From: Mesorhizobium sp. B2-1-1
Lineage (GTDB): Bacteria > Pseudomonadota > Alphaproteobacteria > Rhizobiales > Rhizobiaceae
Assembly: GCF_006442975.2 (NCBI RefSeq)
Contig: NZ_CP083954.1
Location: 1,178,001-1,242,000 of the forward strand
DNA length: 64,000 nt
Direction of reading: 5' to 3'
Shown here: positions 62,244 through 64,000 of the stretch, one piece after another
Position numbering within the stretch: the stretch's first letter is position 1
How the letters are laid out: each line of letters starts with the position of its first letter
The notes under the pieces: generated by a model
What the model was told of the DNA's origin: nothing
Databases searched by the model: none
What the model saw: the letters and a program-made list of their open reading frames with translations, nothing else
Translations under genes and position numbers: made by a program

Positions 62244-63332
62244 ATGGCGAACGGGCTCGATGATGTGGTGGCGGCGGAAACGGTGCTGTCCGACGTGGAT
62301 GGGCTGGGCGGCCGCTTGACGATCCGGGGGTACTCCCTGCCGGAACTGGCCGGGCGATGGAACTATCCGCAGGTCGTTCGCCTGCTTCTCGACGGCTTCT
62401 TCGACGACGTTCCCGGAGACGCGGAACTGGCCGCGAGACTGGGCCAGGCGCGCGTCGAGGTGTTCGACCGGCTCTTGCCTTGCCTGCCCCTGCTGGCGCC
62501 GCTCGACGTCTATAGCGCCATGCGCGCCGGCATGGCGCTGCTGCCGGACGGCGAGACGCTGACGGACGCGCTTGGGCTGATCGCGGCGCCCGCCGTGCTG
62601 ACGCCGGCGCTCTTGCGCCTGCTGCACGGCGAGCAGCCGGTCGCGCCGGATGGGAAGGCCGATCATGCCGCCGATATGCTGAGGATGCTCGACGGTTCCG
62701 TGCCGACGCCGGTTCTGGCAAAGGCACTCGACACTTACCTCGTGACCGTCTGCGACCACGGCCTCAATGCCTCGACCTTCGCCACGCGCATCGTCGCTTC
62801 GACGCAGGCCGGGCTGACATCGTCGGTGCTGGCTGGCCTCGGGGCGCTCAAGGGCCCACTGCATGGCGGCGCGCCCGGCCCTGTCATCGAGATGCTCGAC
62901 GCCATCCAGGCGCATGGCGACACCGCCGGCTGGCTGCGCGGCGAGATCGCGCGTGGTGAACGCATCATGGGCTTCGGCCACCGCATCTACCGCGTGCGCG
63001 ATCCGCGCGCCGATGTGCTGAAGGCGGTGGTGCGGCAACTCGGCGGGGAGGGCGAGACCGGTCGCCGGCTGGCCTTCGCCGAGACAGTCGAACAGGCTGC
63101 GCTCGATGTGCTTCGGATTGCCAAGCCGCAGCGCTCGCTGCAGACCAATGTCGAGTTCTACACCGCGTTGGTGCTGGAAGCGGCGGGTTTTCCCAGCCAA
63201 GCCTTCAGCAATGTCTTCGCGGCCGGGCGCGTCGCCGGTTGGGTCGCGCATGCGCGCGAGCAGCAGACGACGGGACGGCTGATCCGGCCGCTGTCGCGCT
63301 ATGTCGGACCGATGCCGGACCTCGTCGCCTGA
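62244..63332 (+). CDS. Citrate/2-methylcitrate synthase family protein
   Basis: A 362-residue short citrate synthase. H172 (CDHGLNASTFATRIVAST) and H246 (GFGHRIYRVRDPRA) are intact. The third catalytic position is Glu304 (NVEFYTALVLEAAG) instead of the usual Asp; the same change is known in some CitA/methylcitrate-type members. It lacks the N-terminal DNA-binding-like domain of its divergent neighbour. It probably condenses acyl-CoA with oxaloacetate; the preferred acyl group is not clear. A strong terminator follows. Confidence 0.9.
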   Translation: MANGLDDVVAAETVLSDVDGLGGRLTIRGYSLPELAGRWNYPQVVRLLLDGFFDDVPGDAELAARLGQARVEVFDRLLPCLPLLAPLDVYSAMRAGMALLPDGETLTDALGLIAAPAVLTPALLRLLHGEQPVAPDGKADHAADMLRMLDGSVPTPVLAKALDTYLVTVCDHGLNASTFATRIVASTQAGLTSSVLAGLGALKGPLHGGAPGPVIEMLDAIQAHGDTAGWLRGEIARGERIMGFGHRIYRVRDPRADVLKAVVRQLGGEGETGRRLAFAETVEQAALDVLRIAKPQRSLQTNVEFYTALVLEAAGFPSQAFSNVFAAGRVAGWVAHAREQQTTGRLIRPLSRYVGPMPDLVA

Positions 63333-63360
63333 GCATCAAACCTGTTTGGAAGATACACCG

Positions 63361-63389
63361 CGCCCTCCGCCACAAGGCGGAGGGCGTTT
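63361..63389 (+). terminator. Rho-independent terminator after the citrate synthase gene
   Basis: An 11-bp stem, CGCCCTCCGCC (63361-63371) with GGCGGAGGGCG (63376-63386), has an ACAA loop followed by TTT. Confidence 0.9.
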
Positions 63390-63455
63390 CCGCATGATCG
63401 AAATTTCATGCCATCACGCGACCGTGCTCGTGTTCTTGCCTTGGTGCGTCCTTAT

Positions 63456-63472
63456 ATGCTGCACTGCAACAT
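63456..63472. promoter_or_regulatory. TGC-rich motif, candidate PhaR site upstream of the patatin gene
   Basis: ATGCTGCACTGCAACAT is close to an inverted repeat and has the CTGC/TGCA composition of PhaR boxes described for phasin promoters. It lies about 75-90 bases before the patatin start at 63545. Confidence 0.45.
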
Positions 63473-63544
63473 AGGTCTGCCGTGACGCTGACGTCCCGAT
63501 TCCCGGGCACGCAATAAGCCAGGCACCGGGATCGACAGGAACGC

Positions 63545-64000
63545 ATGACGAAGAACGGCAAGGCGGAGGAAGTAAAGAAGATCAACATCGCGCTTCAGGG
63601 CGGCGGTTCCCACGGGGCTTTTTCCTGGGGCGTGCTCGACCGGCTTCTGGAGGATGGCCGGCTGGAGATCGCAGCGGTGTCCGGCACAAGCGCGGGCGCG
63701 ATGAACGCGGTGGCGCTGGCCGACGGCTTCGTTCGCGGCGGCGTCGAAGGCGCGCGCAAGAAGCTCGACGACTTCTGGCATGCGGTGGCGGCGAAGGGCC
63801 GGTTCAGCCCGGTGCAGCGCATGCCGTGGGACGTCGCCTGGGGCAATTGGTCGATCGAGAACACGCCGGGTTATGTCTTCTTCGACACCATGTCGCGCGT
63901 GTTCTCGCCCTATGTCGCCAACCCGCTCGGCCTCAATCCGCTGCGCGACGTGGTCGCGCAGGGGATCGATTTCGACAATGTACGCGCCTGCAAGTCGATG
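63545..64000 (+). CDS. Patatin-like phospholipase, 5' part
   Basis: 152 residues are visible before the window ends. The oxyanion-hole loop is NIALQGGGSHGAFSWGVLD (about 14-32), and the nucleophile elbow is VSGTSAGAMNA (S49). FWHAVAAKGRFSPVQRMPWD is typical of large bacterial patatins. The Asp motif lies beyond the edge. The upstream TGC-rich site and the PHB genes nearby raise the possibility of a PHB-related hydrolase. The ATG at 63545 is preceded by GACAGGAAC, a plausible ribosome-binding site. Confidence 0.88.
   Translation, partial: MTKNGKAEEVKKINIALQGGGSHGAFSWGVLDRLLEDGRLEIAAVSGTSAGAMNAVALADGFVRGGVEGARKKLDDFWHAVAAKGRFSPVQRMPWDVAWGNWSIENTPGYVFFDTMSRVFSPYVANPLGLNPLRDVVAQGIDFDNVRACKSM

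Overview
The window is a 64 kb piece of a GC-rich alphaproteobacterial chromosome. Gene content and order (ybgC-tolQRAB-pal-cpoB-tilS-ftsH, ruvCAB, serC-serA, phbAB/phaR, a CtrA/RcdA-type cell-cycle factor, RpoH2-like sigma factor, CarD, dense palindromic intergenic repeats) point to the Hyphomicrobiales (Rhizobiales), most probably Mesorhizobium or a close relative. The genus is inferred from remembered gene order and repeat types, not from a database search. Almost all of it is core housekeeping sequence. No rRNA, tRNA, CRISPR array, prophage or complete insertion sequence is visible.

Layout. 1-9.8 kb: a MotA/OmpA-like envelope pair, a haemolysin III-family protein, inositol monophosphatase, EF-P, a UBP zinc finger, a Sel1 protein, a ThiE-like protein, a DMT exporter divergent from an Lrp regulator with a clear operator, a methyltransferase and a TauE permease. 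10-14.4 kb: a small membrane protein, a probable AbcR/alpha-r15 sRNA, rcdA under a candidate CtrA box, then ruvC-[vapBC]-ruvA-ruvB with a toxin-antitoxin module inside the resolvasome operon. 14.5-26.3 kb: a GH5 glycanase, then the complete Tol-Pal system interrupted by a broken four-helix-bundle gene, then tilS and ftsH. 26.7-34.5 kb: a secreted protein with tandem two-cysteine repeats, glmM, two outer-membrane beta-barrel proteins each behind a perfect TTAA-N7-TTAAC box, and serine biosynthesis (serC behind a serC-type leader, then serA). 34.6-45.7 kb: a DMT exporter, purA, a decayed ccdAB module, an ABC-F ATPase, thiamine pyrophosphokinase, and thiBPQ behind a TPP riboswitch. 45.9-53.4 kb: an M48 lipoprotein protease, an RpoH2-like sigma factor, a polar amino-acid ABC transporter, a patatin-like protein with an altered catalytic motif, CarD and ferredoxin FdxA. 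53.6-64 kb: an S4 RNA-binding protein and Suv3-like helicase, polyhydroxybutyrate genes phbB, phbA and phaR, a divergent pair of citrate-synthase paralogues, and a truncated patatin gene behind a candidate PhaR box.

Functional links. The Tol-Pal cluster maintains the envelope at division. The thi genes salvage thiamine under riboswitch control. phbAB/phaR, the citrate synthases and the patatin sit together at the acetyl-CoA/PHB branch point. Three CtrA-type boxes and a dense cluster of CcrM (GANTC) sites suggest cell-cycle wiring. Mobile palindromic repeats recur. The most striking is an in-frame 50-bp insertion flanked by a perfect 13-bp direct repeat inside the Suv3-like helicase gene.
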